From Gordionus sp. m RMFG-2023 (Eukaryota > Nematomorpha > Gordioida > Chordodea > Parachordodidae), in assembly GCF_954871325.1 (NCBI RefSeq), contig NC_088775.1, positions 8,781,561 through 8,845,560 on the forward strand: DNA of 64,000 nt. The letters are read 5' to 3'. The position numbers and the translations under genes were made by a program. The number at the start of each line of letters is the position of its first letter. Within the stretch, counting starts at the first letter, position 1. Positions 15,501-26,062 of this stretch are shown piece after piece. The notes below the pieces were generated by a model, which did no database searches, had not been told where the DNA came from, and saw nothing but the letters and a program-made list of their open reading frames with translations.

Positions 15501-16077
15501 TAAAATATGGCCTATTTTATTTGAAAGCTTGCCTTTTTTGTTAAGTTTACCGCCCTTAAAATTCTTTTAACAAATTTTCTATTTTTGAACTCTTATATTA
15601 ACTTAATATATATATTTAAGTTAATTATTCGCATAAAGAATTCGATTTACCTTTGCAATGTTCGTTAGTCTCGTCGGCCCCATCCATGCAATCCACTTTT
15701 CCATCGCAAATGATAGTTATGTTGTGCACTTTCAAAGGCGATGTTTCGTTGAATTGGCACGCTATTATTCCGCTCTCTAGGTCTATGAAAGAAAGCCCTA
15801 TCTCAGCGGCCTTAGATTGGCTCTGCTGGAAGCCTATGCCGGTAGACGGAGAAAGTGACCCGCTAGAATGACCTAAGGAATAAGGGTTTAAAGCCATCAC
15901 TTTGAAGGTCGATATTATTGAAGAAGTCGGTAATAATTTTGGGGTTGTTTCGTGATAAACGCCTTGGAATAGTAATGATTCGGATGTCAGAGGTGAGTCA
16001 TGTAAAGCGGTATCTTTTGGAGGTAGGGGTGAGGATTCTAAGATTTGAGCGTGAGCAATTTTAAAGTTGGCGAACAT
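1..16077 (-). CDS. Multi-EGF / LDLa extracellular protein gene, 3' part (runs off left edge)
   Basis: Spliced gene on the minus strand. Recognised exons in coding order are 15651-16077, 10998-11114, 8646-8762, 7790-7915, 3200-3322, 2777-2905, 1479-1679, 1167-1292, 762-881 and 1-509 (open at the edge). All internal junctions are GT-AG and phase 1, so most exons encode exactly one EGF module, the classic shuffled-domain layout. Order: Ser/Pro/Thr-rich stretch, LDLa-like module, non-calcium EGF (CYCVEGYSGETC), then a run of EGFs mostly opening with the calcium-binding D/N-I/V-D-E-C pattern. Such proteins are secreted or cell-surface matrix or adhesion molecules (fibrillin, fibulin, nidogen-like families); I infer that role. 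I cannot assign an orthologue, because a tandem EGF run is not diagnostic. The N-terminus and signal peptide were not found. The domain content is certain; the name is not. Confidence 0.88.
762..881 (-). CDS. EGF gene exon: calcium-binding EGF
   Basis: 120 bp, phase 1 to 1, with a strong donor ATCG|GTAAGT. Encodes xIDECKTSSPCPPNSRC and CICNKGYTMVQNKC. The last loop lacks the usual aromatic-Gly-Asn-Gly stretch. Confidence 0.9.
1167..1292 (-). CDS. EGF gene exon: calcium-binding EGF (DIDEC)
   Basis: 126 bp. Begins DIDECSFNETNFCGLNKVC and ends CVCESGYKLVRGNCE. The donor was chosen at GAAA|GTAGAG because it keeps phase 1 and yields NIDEC with the next exon. An alternative GT five bases upstream would lose the last Cys. 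The boundary is therefore less certain than the module. Confidence 0.82.
1479..1679 (-). CDS. EGF gene exon: acidic linker plus EGF module
   Basis: 201 bp, longer than the single-module exons. About 25 acidic, Cys-free residues precede an EGF of unusual length. The Cys appear in ICDDFC, AEC, FCKC and GFQGNGLVC, with a 12-residue insertion in the middle loop. Donor TCAG|GTTTCT, phase 1. Joining to exon 1167-1292 gives GLVCSDIDEC. Confidence 0.85.
2225..2520. repeat. hAT-like MITE copy, family 1
   Basis: Shares an AT-rich body (ACTATTTTAGTTTTTTATTT, then CAAAGAAACATTCTAC) with 27455-27735. It ends in a GC-rich terminus (GGTCCGACCCGGTCAGAGTG) matching GGTCCGGTCCGAGTGCATTA there. The left boundary is approximate. 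It lies in an EGF-gene intron. Confidence 0.5.
2777..2905 (-). CDS. EGF gene exon: calcium-binding EGF (DIDEC)
   Basis: 129 bp, phase 1 to 1, acceptor ACAAG. Begins DIDECSSDIFNKCHEKSVC and ends CTCMEGFIGNGFNC. The donor is AAAG|GTGTTT, a weaker match than its neighbours, but the phase fits the next exon. Confidence 0.9.
3200..3322 (-). CDS. EGF gene exon: calcium-binding EGF (DVDEC)
   Basis: 123 bp, phase 1 to 1, donor ATGG|GTAATC. Begins DVDECSERKHDCDVHAQC and ends CVCREGFAGDGKVC. The intron upstream of it (3323-7789) is the one carrying the LINE. Confidence 0.92.
3323..4419. other. Intronic AT-rich sequence
   Basis: Left part of the large EGF-gene intron. It holds a 10-base G run near 3559 and a short motif near 4230-4380 (a Lys/Asn-like A-rich tract followed by ACGGTTA) that recurs near 12185. 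No coding signal was found on either strand. Confidence 0.5.
4420..4492 (+). repeat. tRNA-like (SINE-type) head with pol III boxes
   Basis: The segment begins GCCGGGGTGGCCTAATGGGTT. TGGCCTAATGGG at 4427-4438 is a full A-box match. The B-box-like GGTTCAATCC at about 4473-4482 is one base short of the consensus and sits in a small CAGG/CCTG hairpin. This is a tRNA-derived retroposon head, not a functional tRNA: the acceptor stem does not pair. It lies about 70 bases upstream of the first LINE-coding sequence. It is either a separate SINE inserted there or the 5' part of a chimeric element. Confidence 0.6.
4560..7492 (+). mobile_element. RTE-like LINE, decayed, antisense in an EGF-gene intron
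   Basis: Encodes an apurinic-type endonuclease followed by reverse transcriptase, of the kind often annotated as craniofacial development protein 2-like. Endonuclease pieces: RLASLNIGTLKGK at about 4705-4745, then ILSVYAPQTGCKEEEKDDF and VIIGGDLNAHVG at 4760-4905. Around 80 residues are missing between them compared with the family, and the frame changes there. CKVIPGEDIAAQHKLLVMDL follows at 5361-5420. RT pieces: motif A FLDLEKAFDRIP at 6427-6465, the HQGSALSPLLF loop at 6608-6640, the catalytic FADD at 6699-6710, KTEYMVIGG at 6808-6834, and a C-terminal RLRWYGHTMRR at 7239-7271. There are several frameshifts and stops, one shortly after 5315 and others between 5900 and 6660 and near 7070. 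It is inactive. The 3' end near 7492 is A-rich. Confidence 0.88.
5048..5270. mobile_element. Palindromic MITE (Tc1/mariner-like) inserted in the LINE
   Basis: 223 bp with near-perfect inverted arms of about 82 bp, beginning CAGTGTTGTGATGATTTAAT and ending in the complement. TA dinucleotides flank it (5046-5047 and 5271-5272), the target duplication expected for Tc1/mariner elements. It interrupts the LINE endonuclease. Removing it with one TA leaves the LINE frame continuous across the site (RQSF, then NKITYESG). It therefore inserted as a 225-bp, frame-neutral event after the LINE. Confidence 0.88.
7493..7789. other. Intronic AT-rich sequence
   Basis: Between the LINE 3' end and the next EGF exon. 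Nothing recognisable. Confidence 0.5.
7790..7915 (-). CDS. EGF gene exon: thrombospondin-like EGF module
   Basis: 126 bp, phase 1 to 1, donor TTAG|GTGAGT. It opens DLNECEEGTHNC. Its second half reads YKCGDCPAGTRKSDKIC, with the CGxCPxG arrangement typical of thrombospondin-family EGF repeats rather than the CxCxxG of its neighbours. Confidence 0.9.
8100..8545. repeat. G-rich tract and GC-rich repeat fragment in an intron
   Basis: A purine/G-rich run sits at 8117-8142. At 8459-8512 is a GC-rich fragment (GCGGCCCCCGGATCGGACC, then GGACTGGACCG) that stands out from its surroundings and resembles the ends of the hAT-like MITEs elsewhere in the window. No terminal repeats were found. Confidence 0.35.
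8646..8762 (-). CDS. EGF gene exon: EGF module (DDNEC)
   Basis: 117 bp, phase 1 to 1. Encodes DDNECIVNPCGNYALC, then GSFKCECIPGFTGDGFDC, with six Cys and an aromatic plus Gly in the last loop. Donor GAAG|GTAATG. A clean calcium-type EGF. Confidence 0.9.
8763..10997. other. Intron, AT-rich, no gene seen
   Basis: Homopolymer-rich sequence with a 9-base G run near 9667. The only longer frame (9718-9936, plus) is Lys/Ile-rich, has no family resemblance and is not called. Confidence 0.5.
10998..11114 (-). CDS. EGF gene exon: non-calcium EGF module
   Basis: 117 bp, phase 1 to phase 1, acceptor AAAAAG and donor GAAG|GTAACT. Six Cys in EGF spacing, ending CYCVEGYSGETC. It lacks the D-x-D-E calcium-binding opening seen in the other modules, starting K-C-E-P-E-C instead. 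Confidence 0.85.
11115..15650. other. 4.5-kb intron, mostly simple sequence
   Basis: Very AT-rich, with poly-T/poly-A runs. It contains the 73-base hairpin described separately. Near 13570-13612 a G-rich tract ends in CCATGGTTACGCCA, which looks like the end of an interspersed repeat. A C run lies near 14808. No exon found. Confidence 0.5.
12353..12425. repeat. Strong inverted repeat (30-base arms)
   Basis: The left arm CCTTACAGCATAGGGCCA continues to GAGTGA. The right arm reads TCACTCAGAGACTGGCCCTA and continues to CTAAGG, its complement apart from a few mismatches and a two-base gap. The loop is about 11 bases. It is GC-richer than its surroundings, which fits the ends of a minimal palindromic MITE or a structured transcript element. 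No target duplication was recognised. Confidence 0.7.
15651..16077 (-). CDS. EGF gene exon: Ser/Pro-rich stretch plus LDLa-like module
   Basis: 142 codons plus one base. Residues 12-90 are rich in Ser, Pro and Thr. Residues 107-141 form an LDL-receptor class A-like module with Cys at 107, 124, 130 and 141, ending CDGKVDCMDGADE..C, which keeps the acidic calcium cage. Only four of the six usual Cys are present, so the N-terminal half of the module is degenerate. The donor AAAG|GTAAAT at 15651 leaves phase 1 and joins the next EGF exon. An ATG lies directly after an AG at 16078-16079, so this exon may either start translation or continue an unseen upstream exon. There is no signal peptide here, which favours a missing upstream exon. 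Confidence 0.75.
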
Positions 16078-19000
16078 CTGTTTATGTATTTTAAAAAACT
16101 TTATTGTTATCTATTTATACTATTTTTTAAATCTAAAAAAAGGATTATTATTTTGTGAATAAACTATAAGAAATTTTTCACAGATCTTCTTTGCCGGTCT
16201 AAACGGAGCTATATTAACTTCCGGTGAGAAAAATTATGGGCAACGTGACTATTATTATTTTAATGGATGAATCAAATAGTGCCTTAAATATGTATCATAT
16301 TTTCAGTAGGAAAAAAGAATGTCTAATTGTTAATACAAGAGCGGTTTATAGTAAAACTTCTTCTTTAAATAATTCTGTTAGTAGAATCTCGCTAGCACAC
16401 CATATCTTGGCGCCTTATTAATATAAAGATATAACAAATTATATTGAAAAAAAAGCAAACCTTAGTTTTCATTTATATGTTAAAAATAATAATAACTAAG
16501 GGCTTTCAGCTAAACCGTTTGATTTAATATGATATAGAATATTAACACAGCTCATAAAAAAATCCAGTGAGATAAACAAATATTTTTGATAGCTTTATAC
16601 AAAAAATACCCCAGCCCCCCTCATCTCCCTTCTTGGGGAAATGTGTAAGAAATATCCTTGCATATTTCCATATTTTTAAATTTAAGTGATTGATGCTAAA
16701 AAAAAAGAAGTGCGAAATAGAAAATTTAGGCAATATAAATGTAAGAAAAATAGAGACATACTCAAATTTTTGTAAAATGTGTCAGGAACGACTCCTATTT
16801 AAGGATCGTCAGTTTTTTTTTTCAGTTAAGATGAAGAATATCCTATATTCTAAAATGTTATATTTAATTGATAAAAGATTTTTAAAAAATTATACAACAA
16901 TTTAATTTTTTTAAAAAAATACCTTTGTTATAAAAAAAAAATCAGGAAGGGCCGAAAATGGATTGATGCTATTCTATTTTATTTTTATTAAAATTCAGTT
17001 TACCAAGGGGAGATAAAAACTTTAGAGTTAATTACACCATTAATAAATGATGGATGGAATAAAATAATTACAATTTTATCACATATAAAAATATTGACAA
17101 TATTTAAGGTAATTTAGTATCCCAAAATTAACTTTTGATTAAATGTGAAAAACTGGGGCAGGTTTTGGTGGGGTGCGTATCAGTCATGTTTAAGCGGACA
17201 TTTATTTAAAATAAAAATCAAACTATATTTATAAAGTACACCAGAAGCAACGAGTTTATCCAGATCTGCGAATTTCAGTATGAGATTAATTTTTTTTTTT
17301 TATGATTAAGTATTTTCATTTATTTACATAGGATTAACATATTTATATAAAAAATCTATAACAGTTATAACAAGCATCGCGAAAGGCTAAGAGGTTCCCT
17401 TAATGTTTTTCATAATTTTTAAACTTATTTAAGATTTTTGCCCTAACATAAATTTATACCGTAGAAATTTATTAATTTAACCAGTAAAATAAATTTAATA
17501 ATATTATTAATTATAATATCATCTTAAGATTTTTGATATAATTTACTATTAAATGTCAAATTTTTCAAAATTATCCCAAAATTTCTTAAGCTCGTGATAT
17601 CATTTTATAATATAATATTAATAATAACATCATCTTGCAGATTAAATATAACAAAATGATTTACTTTTATTTTAATAATGACCTGTAGCATAAGAAAATG
17701 AAATTAAACTCATTGATAAAGTATATATTAATTAACAAAGTTTGCATTTACATTGCATACATCTTTAAACTTTTAACCCTACTTTCCCTAACCCTACCTG
17801 AAAGGTTGTAACATGAAAAGTATTCTCTAATCCTCTTAGCATCAATCGGTATCAGAAATTTGGAAAAAGACATTGTTCTTAGGACACCCAATGATCTATA
17901 AACTATCCAATTTCATTAATTATTAGATATATAATTATAGGGAAATGTTATATTTTATACTAATCTTTTACATAATATTTTATTTACGTCTAACAAATAA
18001 TTTCTTCTTCTCTCACCATATTATTTGTGTTTAATGACATTGGCTCATATGAAATTAATAAAGATTAATGTTCTAGATCTCCTTTTCTATCACCCTCTAG
18101 TTAAAAGATTAATTATTAAACAATAAATCTTTAAAAAAAATTTTTTTTATATAAATAAATTGATTGTGTAATTTTCCAGGGATTCAACACTTACCGGAAA
18201 CGATTAGTTTGTTATTAACAATTATTATTTACCGAACCCACCGTTAAAAATTTAATCCACATCTATTATTTAAAAGATAGGGTAGTCTAAATAAAATATA
18301 CCATTAAAAAGAAGAAGTTAATCACAATTACAAAACCCAATTATTGAATTTTAAAGCTTATTTTAAAAATGAAAGTCTATATTAAAATGAATAAATTCAT
18401 AGTATATGTCTCTAAATGTTTGAGGATGCCTTTTGACAGAATACTCCTATAATTAGGACCCTCTCTGAAGGAATTCAATGTATCAATAAGTATGAAACCA
18501 ATTATTACGAATTATTTAGAAAGAAAACCCATGACCATGAACAATTTCAGGAATTATGGATAAACTAAACTTGAGCTATTTTAAATTGTTAAAAATCCTT
18601 CCTTTCTTAAGGCATATTACAACATTATGCCGCGGTAAAATGTATGTTTGACGACAAACATTGGACAACAGATGGATGGTTCACTTCAAAGTTTAGAATT
18701 TCAGCAATAGATTCAGACAACTGACATTATACCCATCTCCTGGCAGATTTTGTAAAATAAACTTAAATATTTTAATGAAAATGTACAGAAAAAAGAGTTA
18801 ATTTATGTTGTATCCATCGGTATGAAAATATCCTTGTATCTATTCTATCGATATCTAGACTAGATAAGATTTTAAAAATTAAACAATTATTAAATCAAAT
18901 ATAATTATTTCGTATCAAAATTGATAATTAATATCCAATTAAATTATGTATATAATTTTAATTTTAATATGTTAAAATATTATAATATACAAATTATATG

Positions 19001-22000
19001 TATTATAATTTATTGAATTTCCTTTTTTATAAATAAATATTTTTTTAAAAATATAAAACGTCCACCTTTAACATTTTCCACACCTTATGTAAATAAATTA
19101 AACCAACTATATAACATTAATTAGGAGTGAAATAAATAAAATTATAATATTAATTTAATATTTTACACTTTTTTGTTAATAATTGTTGATTTCCAATGTT
19201 AACACACAAATTTTTTTTTTATATAGATTCTTAAATTTTACATTAACATAATTTTTTTTTAAAATATATTTTTATACCTGGGCACCACCTATTTTAATGT
19301 TATTAATTTACATTATTCAGCAAAAGTAATACACGCTTGTAAAAAAAAAAATATTTTGTTATACTTATACATATTATATAATATGCATATAAAATTAAAT
19401 ATTAGATATAATATTATAGTGAAATGAAATAAGTAATTATTTATCAGATTTTTTAACGATATTACCATTGAATAGTATCAAAACCGATATCGATACAAAA
19501 TAAAAAAGTTCGTCGATACTACAGACACAAATACATTTTCCCCAAATGTATTAGAAACTGATATCTTAAAAATTAGATAAAAAAAACCAAATTTATCGGG
19601 GGGGGGGGCATATCTATCAGTAAATACATTTTTAGCGACACTGAAAAAGCGTTTTACCAGCGCCCTAGAAATTATAGGGTATTTTATAAACAGCTGTTTA
19701 ATATTTGGAAAATTATTAAAAAAATTAAGAAATTTTTGGATTTACACTGTATAAAAAGAAAATTATCAAAACTTTGTCTTTAATTTTCATTATTTTTAGC
19801 ATCGATCCATCAAAAAATTTCGCTTTTATATTTTCTCAGAAGCACGAATACGGGAATGTTGATTTCAAAACTAGAACTTGTGGCAGCTCTTCCTCTCTCT
19901 TCATTCTTTGAATATTGGATTCAATACAATAAAGTTGAAATATGGGGAAGGTATAGAAGCCATAAAAATTGGACAAAATCGAAAACGAATATTATTTGTG
20001 ATAATATGATTAATGTTAAAACTCTCAGTTAGATTTTTAGTTTCCATTTTTTTGGAAGGGGGGGGGGGTATTTAGAACTAACTTTCTAAAAGATAGTTTT
20101 TTTTTGATCGAAAGTTGCCCGCATATTGCTGAAATAATTTTAACCCACTTCTTGCAAACCTCTTTACAAGCCCCCCCCTAACAGTTTTCTTTGAATAATA
20201 ATATATAAACCGGATTCCCTCCCTCGTTTATATTATATATATTACCGCACTATGAATCCCCAAACCTTTGAACCCTACCCATTTTTTAAAATATAAAAGA
20301 TAAGAACCATATTTTAAGGTTATTAATTTAATATACTATATATATACAGCAGATACGCCCATTTTTTTTGTCATAAAAATGCCCGTCCCAAGGAGTATAT
20401 AAATAGCTTCATAGTAAAAATATTTAAATTTAAATAAAATTTAATATTTTTATACCTCTTTTAACTTATTTGAAACTGTAAACAAACCAGTGTTTCCAAA
20501 AAAAACTTTTTGATGGATTTTTAAAATTTTTAAAATCTAAACTTTTACTTTTTAAGCAAATTATACGTATAATTCAAAATCTCATGCAAAAACTGATGGA
20601 AAAAAAAGTGACGACTTATCATACTGCTGAAATGTTGTAAGAATCTTTGTTTTATGTTTCGATATTACATCAAAACGATTTAGATATATAAAGTATATAT
20701 ATATACTTTGAATCCTATTTTCCTTAAGATTCATTAAAAAAATCGATATCTTTCTGATTGATGAGAAGGGCAGAAATCAAATACATGTAAGGATCCCTCA
20801 CTCTATCTTTTAAAGTGATGTAAATTGCAGAATTTCACAATAATATTTACAAGATTTTCCAATAAAATTATGGCCAAACTGTTAATAGTTCCGTGTATAG
20901 TTTAAGCTTAATCAGGGTATTTTCAGGTGTGATTCATGGGGGGGGGGTATCCTCAGATTCTTCTCTTTGCCAGCCTTTCGACGCGTTAAATATAAATTGT
21001 AAAGGTATCAATTTTAAAACAAACTCAAATTTACCAAGTGGGGGTTTCTAGTCACCCATTCACTAATCCAAATTACTATTTCCCACGTCAATAATTTATG
21101 GAAAAAATTATAACGATAGCTTTTATAAAATCTGTAAAGTCACTTTCACCACCTATATGTTGGACAATGTGTAATAACTTGCATGAAACTTTAATAATTA
21201 TAGAATTTTGATTTTTAATTTATGATATATAAACTGAACTTACCCATAATAATTTTATGAGAATGATGTATAAGCCACCGTTAAGTAAATGCTTCCTCAT
21301 TTTTTTTTCGTTTGTATAATTTGTAAATTTATAATAATTGAGATTTAAAGAATAAGTCAGAAGATTGCTTTTTAGGAGGAGTTGGCGAAATGATAATTCA
21401 TTGGTCTGTTTATAAATTTGTCTTTATAATTTTGGTATATTTCATTATTGATGATTTTATAAAAAATTTTATGATCATTTCCTCTTAAATTAAGTGGTTG
21501 GATGATTGGACTCACTCTTTCTTTAAAATACGTCAAAAAGAAATTCCCTTTTCCCAAAAAGGATAAATATATTTTTTAAAAAATTTTTACGACTTATAAA
21601 AATAAAAATTTTTTGATCTTAGTATTTCTTTTGTCGCTAATGAATCTAGCAATCAAAATAAATTATAAAAATTTAAAATATTTTATTTTATTTTTTAAAA
21701 TTTTTTTTTATGATTTTATGTAATAACGAAAGTAATTATTTAAAAAAAAAGGGAAAGCAAGTCATACAGCAATGAGATTAAGAGTAAAAAAAAGGAGAAG
21801 AGAAATAATAAATAAATTTATCTATTTTATTTTTTTCAAAAGAAATTAATATTTTAAATTTTAAAAATATACTTTTATTTTATTTTTTTAAAATAAATTA
21901 TGTAAGTTTATGATGATTATGATGGCATTAAGGGAATAGGAAAAAAGTCAATAAATAAAAATAAATATTAGAAATTAATTTATTTCCCATTATTTCATTT

Positions 22001-22220
22001 TAGACAATCCTTTACTGCAACAAATCATAATATTTTTTTTATTTTAAATATTTAAAATAATTAAAAATATTATTTTATTTTTTTTTAAAAAAAAGTATAT
22101 AATATTCAATGGTATTACAAAATTTAATTTATATAATATAAATAAAGTAAAATAAATAAAGCTTTAAAAGGTAAATTTATTATGTGAATAGAGGCATGTA
22201 TATATAATATTATTTTCAAA
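16078..22220. other. Gene-free AT-rich stretch
   Basis: I found no exon with family resemblance. Notable items are G runs at about 19600, 20057 and 20939 and a C run at about 20170. A short GC-rich segment at 16187-16237 is discussed among the rejected calls. The upstream exons of the EGF gene may lie here or beyond but could not be identified. Confidence 0.45.
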
Positions 22221-22225
22221 ATATA

Positions 22226-23012
22226 TAAAACCTGCAGGGTACCATCTGCAGGGCCGGCCCGGCCCGAATTAAAATAAATTTTTCGGCCCTGCCCGTGTAC
22301 CCGAGCCGGACTTAGGACGGGACTAGGCCTGCTAATGTATATTATGGAAACCTTGAAAATTCTAAAACTCAGGAATTTATTATTAATTTTTATGAAGCGC
22401 ACTGGTTCTAAATATTTATTATTTGTCAAACCCGAGCCCTGCCTGACATTCTTTAAAGAAAAATTAAGGCCATTCGAGCTTGAACGTTGGACTGACTCGA
22501 AGAGCACTACTATATATACCTCATTTTAGTACATAGTGTCACCTTTTCAATTATATTAAGAGGAGTAAAAATAATATACCATGTTACTGAAAAAATGGCA
22601 CTATTATGTATGACTATAAAAAAAATTAAGCCATTTCCTTGTATAAAAAATTTTCCAATTTTACGGGCAATTTTTAAATAACGAAAAATAAATAAATAAA
22701 TTAATTAAGATAAATAAGAGATCTGAAATTCTCTGACCCTTAGGCCGGGTATGTCTTATTTTTTTATTTAGGTCTTACGGCGCAAAAAAAATGACCGGAA
22801 ATCATGGATGTCCATAAGTTTATTGCCTTTAATGGAAACTGGTTATTTTTCCATAGGATATATTTTTGGATTCTAAAAAATCGGGCCCGACAACTTTAGT
22901 AAAATAAAAATGGGAACCGAGTAAAACCTGAACAATTATGAATGGGCCGGATGAAAACTAAATTTTAACCAGGCTGGGCTGAAAATTTGGCCATTTGCAG
23001 ACCTCTAATACA
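22226..23012. repeat. GC-ended hAT-like MITE(s), possibly two fragments
   Basis: The left side opens ACCTGCAGGGTACCATCTGC, followed by GGCCGGCCCGGCCCG. The right side ends GGCCATTTGCAGACCTCTAA. Both match the terminal motif AGAG(A/G)(T/C)CTGCA...GCCCGG seen at 25237, 29168 and 33660. It is probably one degraded element, or two adjoining ones with a join near 22740. Confidence 0.5.
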
Positions 23013-25228
23013 TATTAAGAGTAGTTTAAAAGTTCAAAATTTTTGAAATTCACAGAGTAAATATTCTATACATCCTTTTTATCGCAATCGCACAGAGGCT
23101 GAAGCCCCCTGGAAACTTTGGAAAACCTTATTTAAAAAAAAAATTTGCATGCAAATTTTATTTTTAAAGTTACCTATTTCTATATACTAATTTTCGAATA
23201 TGTACAAAATATGAGCCCTACTGAAGTTAATATAGGTTTGCGTACGCCACAACTGCCCATGCTAGAAGTCATATAAGGTAAAAAAAAAATTTATAATTTA
23301 AAAATAGAGCTTTATAAATCTTCACATCAGGAATGGAAAAGTCGTGATTCCATTAAAATTTATTAATATGTAAAAAATATAAAAAATTAATTTTTAAAAT
23401 TTAAATTAGGTGTGATTTTAAGAGTTCCAAAAAAAAACCACAGATTTGTTTGTTCCTCCCAGGTTCAGAGCAATAACCATTACCATTATGTACCACCGGA
23501 TCTTATTTATTCGCTTTCTGCAGCTTTTGTCAACATGGCATTCTCCGACTTTTTAAAATATATTCCAATATCAGCTCTAACATTTGATCCCCTCAAAAAT
23601 TAAACTTTAACTCTTTCTTATTATTTCTATTTTCACTTTCCTTTTTTTTTCATTTCATTTCTTTATTAAATTATTTTTGAAAATAATTTTTCAAGTGTCC
23701 CGTTTTTTTTTGTGAACCGTTATAATAAAATATATATATTAAATAGAAAAAGAAGAAGAAAAGGGGGGAAAAAAAATATTTTAATAAATAAATGCAATAA
23801 ATCCTAAATAATAATAATAAATATTTATATTATAGTTACTACTATACGTATTAAAATAGATAGACTATAATAAAAAAAAAAATTTTTTTAAATATTTATT
23901 ACTGACAATTTCTAGGAAGTACATCGAACCTTTTCACTTATTTTATATTTATATTTAAATTATCACATACAATGGATCAAACTTTAAATTATATCTTTCC
24001 TTTTTTTATTATAACTTCATCCCCATAATTTAAATTTTATTTTTAAATATTGTAATATAAAAAAATAAAATTATTTTTATTTAACATTTATTTATCTATT
24101 TAAATAAATTATATATAAATAAAATAATATTATTTTACAATTATGATATAGGTATACAATAATTATTAAATTTTTTTTTTAGGCAAACCGAAGAGGAATG
24201 TCCGTAAAAAAAAAATTGGCTAACATCAAAATCCCATAATATTTTTTAGGTTGAAAGTGCTTTTGAAGAAGGTCAAGCGCGATATTGAAAGAAAAACTTG
24301 AATAGCATTTTTTTATTTTATAGTGTGGGGGGCTAATGTCCGTAATATTATTCTTTTTCTTTAATTTATATATCAGATCAGTTAAAATCAAAATCTTCAT
24401 TTATTTTTTTTTAGGTGAAAGTACTTTTGACGAGGGTCAAACGTGTAATTGGAAGGACATTCGACTCCTTTTTTTTTATCAAACATTACTTTTTCTTCCA
24501 TAAATACACATATATAATTATTGCAGGTGCGATAACAATTTTTTCCTTTCTCTTTTTTCTCCATTTATTTTATACACTCTTTAAAAAACAGTAATTAATT
24601 TTTTTATTTTGTTATCTTCCAATTTTTTTTAAAATAAAAATCCACTTGTACTATACTTTTAGAAAATCCTTTTCATATCTCTTTTTTTTCACAAATAGAA
24701 ACGGTATTTTTTTTAAAAAGAATAAGCGTTTTATTTAAGTTTACGTAATCATCACTTTTGCGAATCCATGCGATGATTTATATAAAGACTTTTTTTTAAT
24801 AAAAATAATAATTTAAGATTGAAGAGTGACGAAAAATGGAGTTAAACAGAAAAGGAGTATATAATTTATAATATATTATGGTGCTCACATAATTATAATG
24901 TAGATTAGTAAGAAAGAAAAGAAATAAATAAATAAAAGGTTTAGACTGCAGGAAAAACTAATCATTATAGTTGTATTATCGATTCTCAGTCCAGTCGGTC
25001 GAATAGTTCATTATTCATTTTATTTATAAATACGACATTTCATTCATGACTCTCAAGACTCCACGTGAGCTTATGATATTGAACCTCTCTTTCCCTACTT
25101 TGGTGACTATTAATTATAAAACAAATACTTACATACTTGCTTACTTTGTATGTTTACTAAAAGAGTTCTCCTTGAGATTTTTATGATGCAATTGATCGTA
25201 CCACCTCCCCCCCCCCAATATCGAGCCC
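23013..25228. other. AT-rich stretch, no gene seen
   Basis: At 24240-24300 and 24410-24470 there is a short imperfect direct repeat (GAAAGTGCTTTTGAAGAAGG versus GAAAGTACTTTTGACGAGGG). The longer frame at 23412-23603 resembles nothing I recognise. Confidence 0.4.
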
Positions 25229-25236
25229 TTACTAGC

Positions 25237-26062
25237 TAGAGGTCTGCATTGGGCGGGGTGGGCGGGTAAAAAAAATTTCGAGAATGGGCAGGCGGGCGTG
25301 TTAAAATTTGAAACTATGGGCCGGCGGGTTAAGAAATTTAAACAATGGGCGGGCGGGTTAAGGAAGTTTGAAATTTTTGTTCAAAAACAAACTAAAAAAA
25401 ATAATTGTTTAAATGATCTATAACAATATTTCTTTTTTTTTATTGTACCAATCGTTTTTTTTAAGTGAAGAACATTTACCTAACTATATTATGTAATAAA
25501 CACAACAATAAAACTTTTTTATTAGAATAAATAAACGTTTTTGTCTATTAAAAATTTCCTTTTATGGGAATGTAATAAAACTTTTCTAGTGCTTCTTCCG
25601 AACGCGGATTTAGCATTGCTAGAAGATTTTTAGAACGAAGAAGAACGTGTTTGAATCCAGAAAATGTCGATTCATTATTATTTTTGCATTATAATTACAT
25701 ATAATATTAATTTTACATTTATATTTTTTTTCCATAAATATTAAATTTGATCAAATAAATTGTCCATAATTTACATTGATTATTTTTATACTTATATTAA
25801 TTTCCTAAATTATAAACTTTTTGTAGAGGTGTGATGCTGAAATATTATTATTAGATGCTTAAAAAAATGAAAGAATGACCATAATTAAATTTTATAAGCG
25901 GGCTTGGGTTAAAATTTTTTTATAAATATTGGGCGGGCGGGTAAAAAGTATGGGGTGGCGGGTATATATTTTTTTAAAAACTATGGGCGGGCGGGTTATG
26001 TTTTTTTAAAACATTGAATGGGCGGGCTTTTGGTCAAAAAACCCGCCCAATGCAGACCTCTA
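25237..26062 (+). mobile_element. hAT deletion derivative keeping the transposase C-terminus
   Basis: Perfect 21-bp terminal inverted repeats: TAGAGGTCTGCATTGGGCGG(G) at the left and its complement at the right. The G-rich subterminal motif GGGCGGGCGGG repeats inwards at both ends. The 8-bp flanks (TTACTAGC and CTCCAAGC) agree at 5 of 8 positions, a worn target duplication. Inside, at about 25585-25690, the plus strand encodes ASSERGFSIARRF, then NPENVDSLLFLHYN. This is the hAT C-terminal dimerisation motif (SVxSERxFSxA...LxPENVxxLLFLxxN). The rest of the transposase is gone, so the element is non-autonomous. Confidence 0.85.

Noticed and set aside
16187-16290. Plus-strand exon-like segment, acceptor TTTTTCACAG then FFAGLNGAILTSGEKNYGQR with a GTGAGA donor inside
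   Set aside because: Attractive splice-like borders and a faint likeness to an ISXO2-type transposase, but only about 30 residues before stops and no second motif.
21372-21557. 61-residue minus-strand frame
   Set aside because: A faintly protein-like stretch (FFLTYFKERVSPIIQPLNL) but isolated and unmatched.
23412-23603. 63-residue plus-strand open frame (YHYVPPDLIYSLSAAFVNMA)
   Set aside because: Composition is protein-like but no motif, no supporting neighbours and no clear splice sites.
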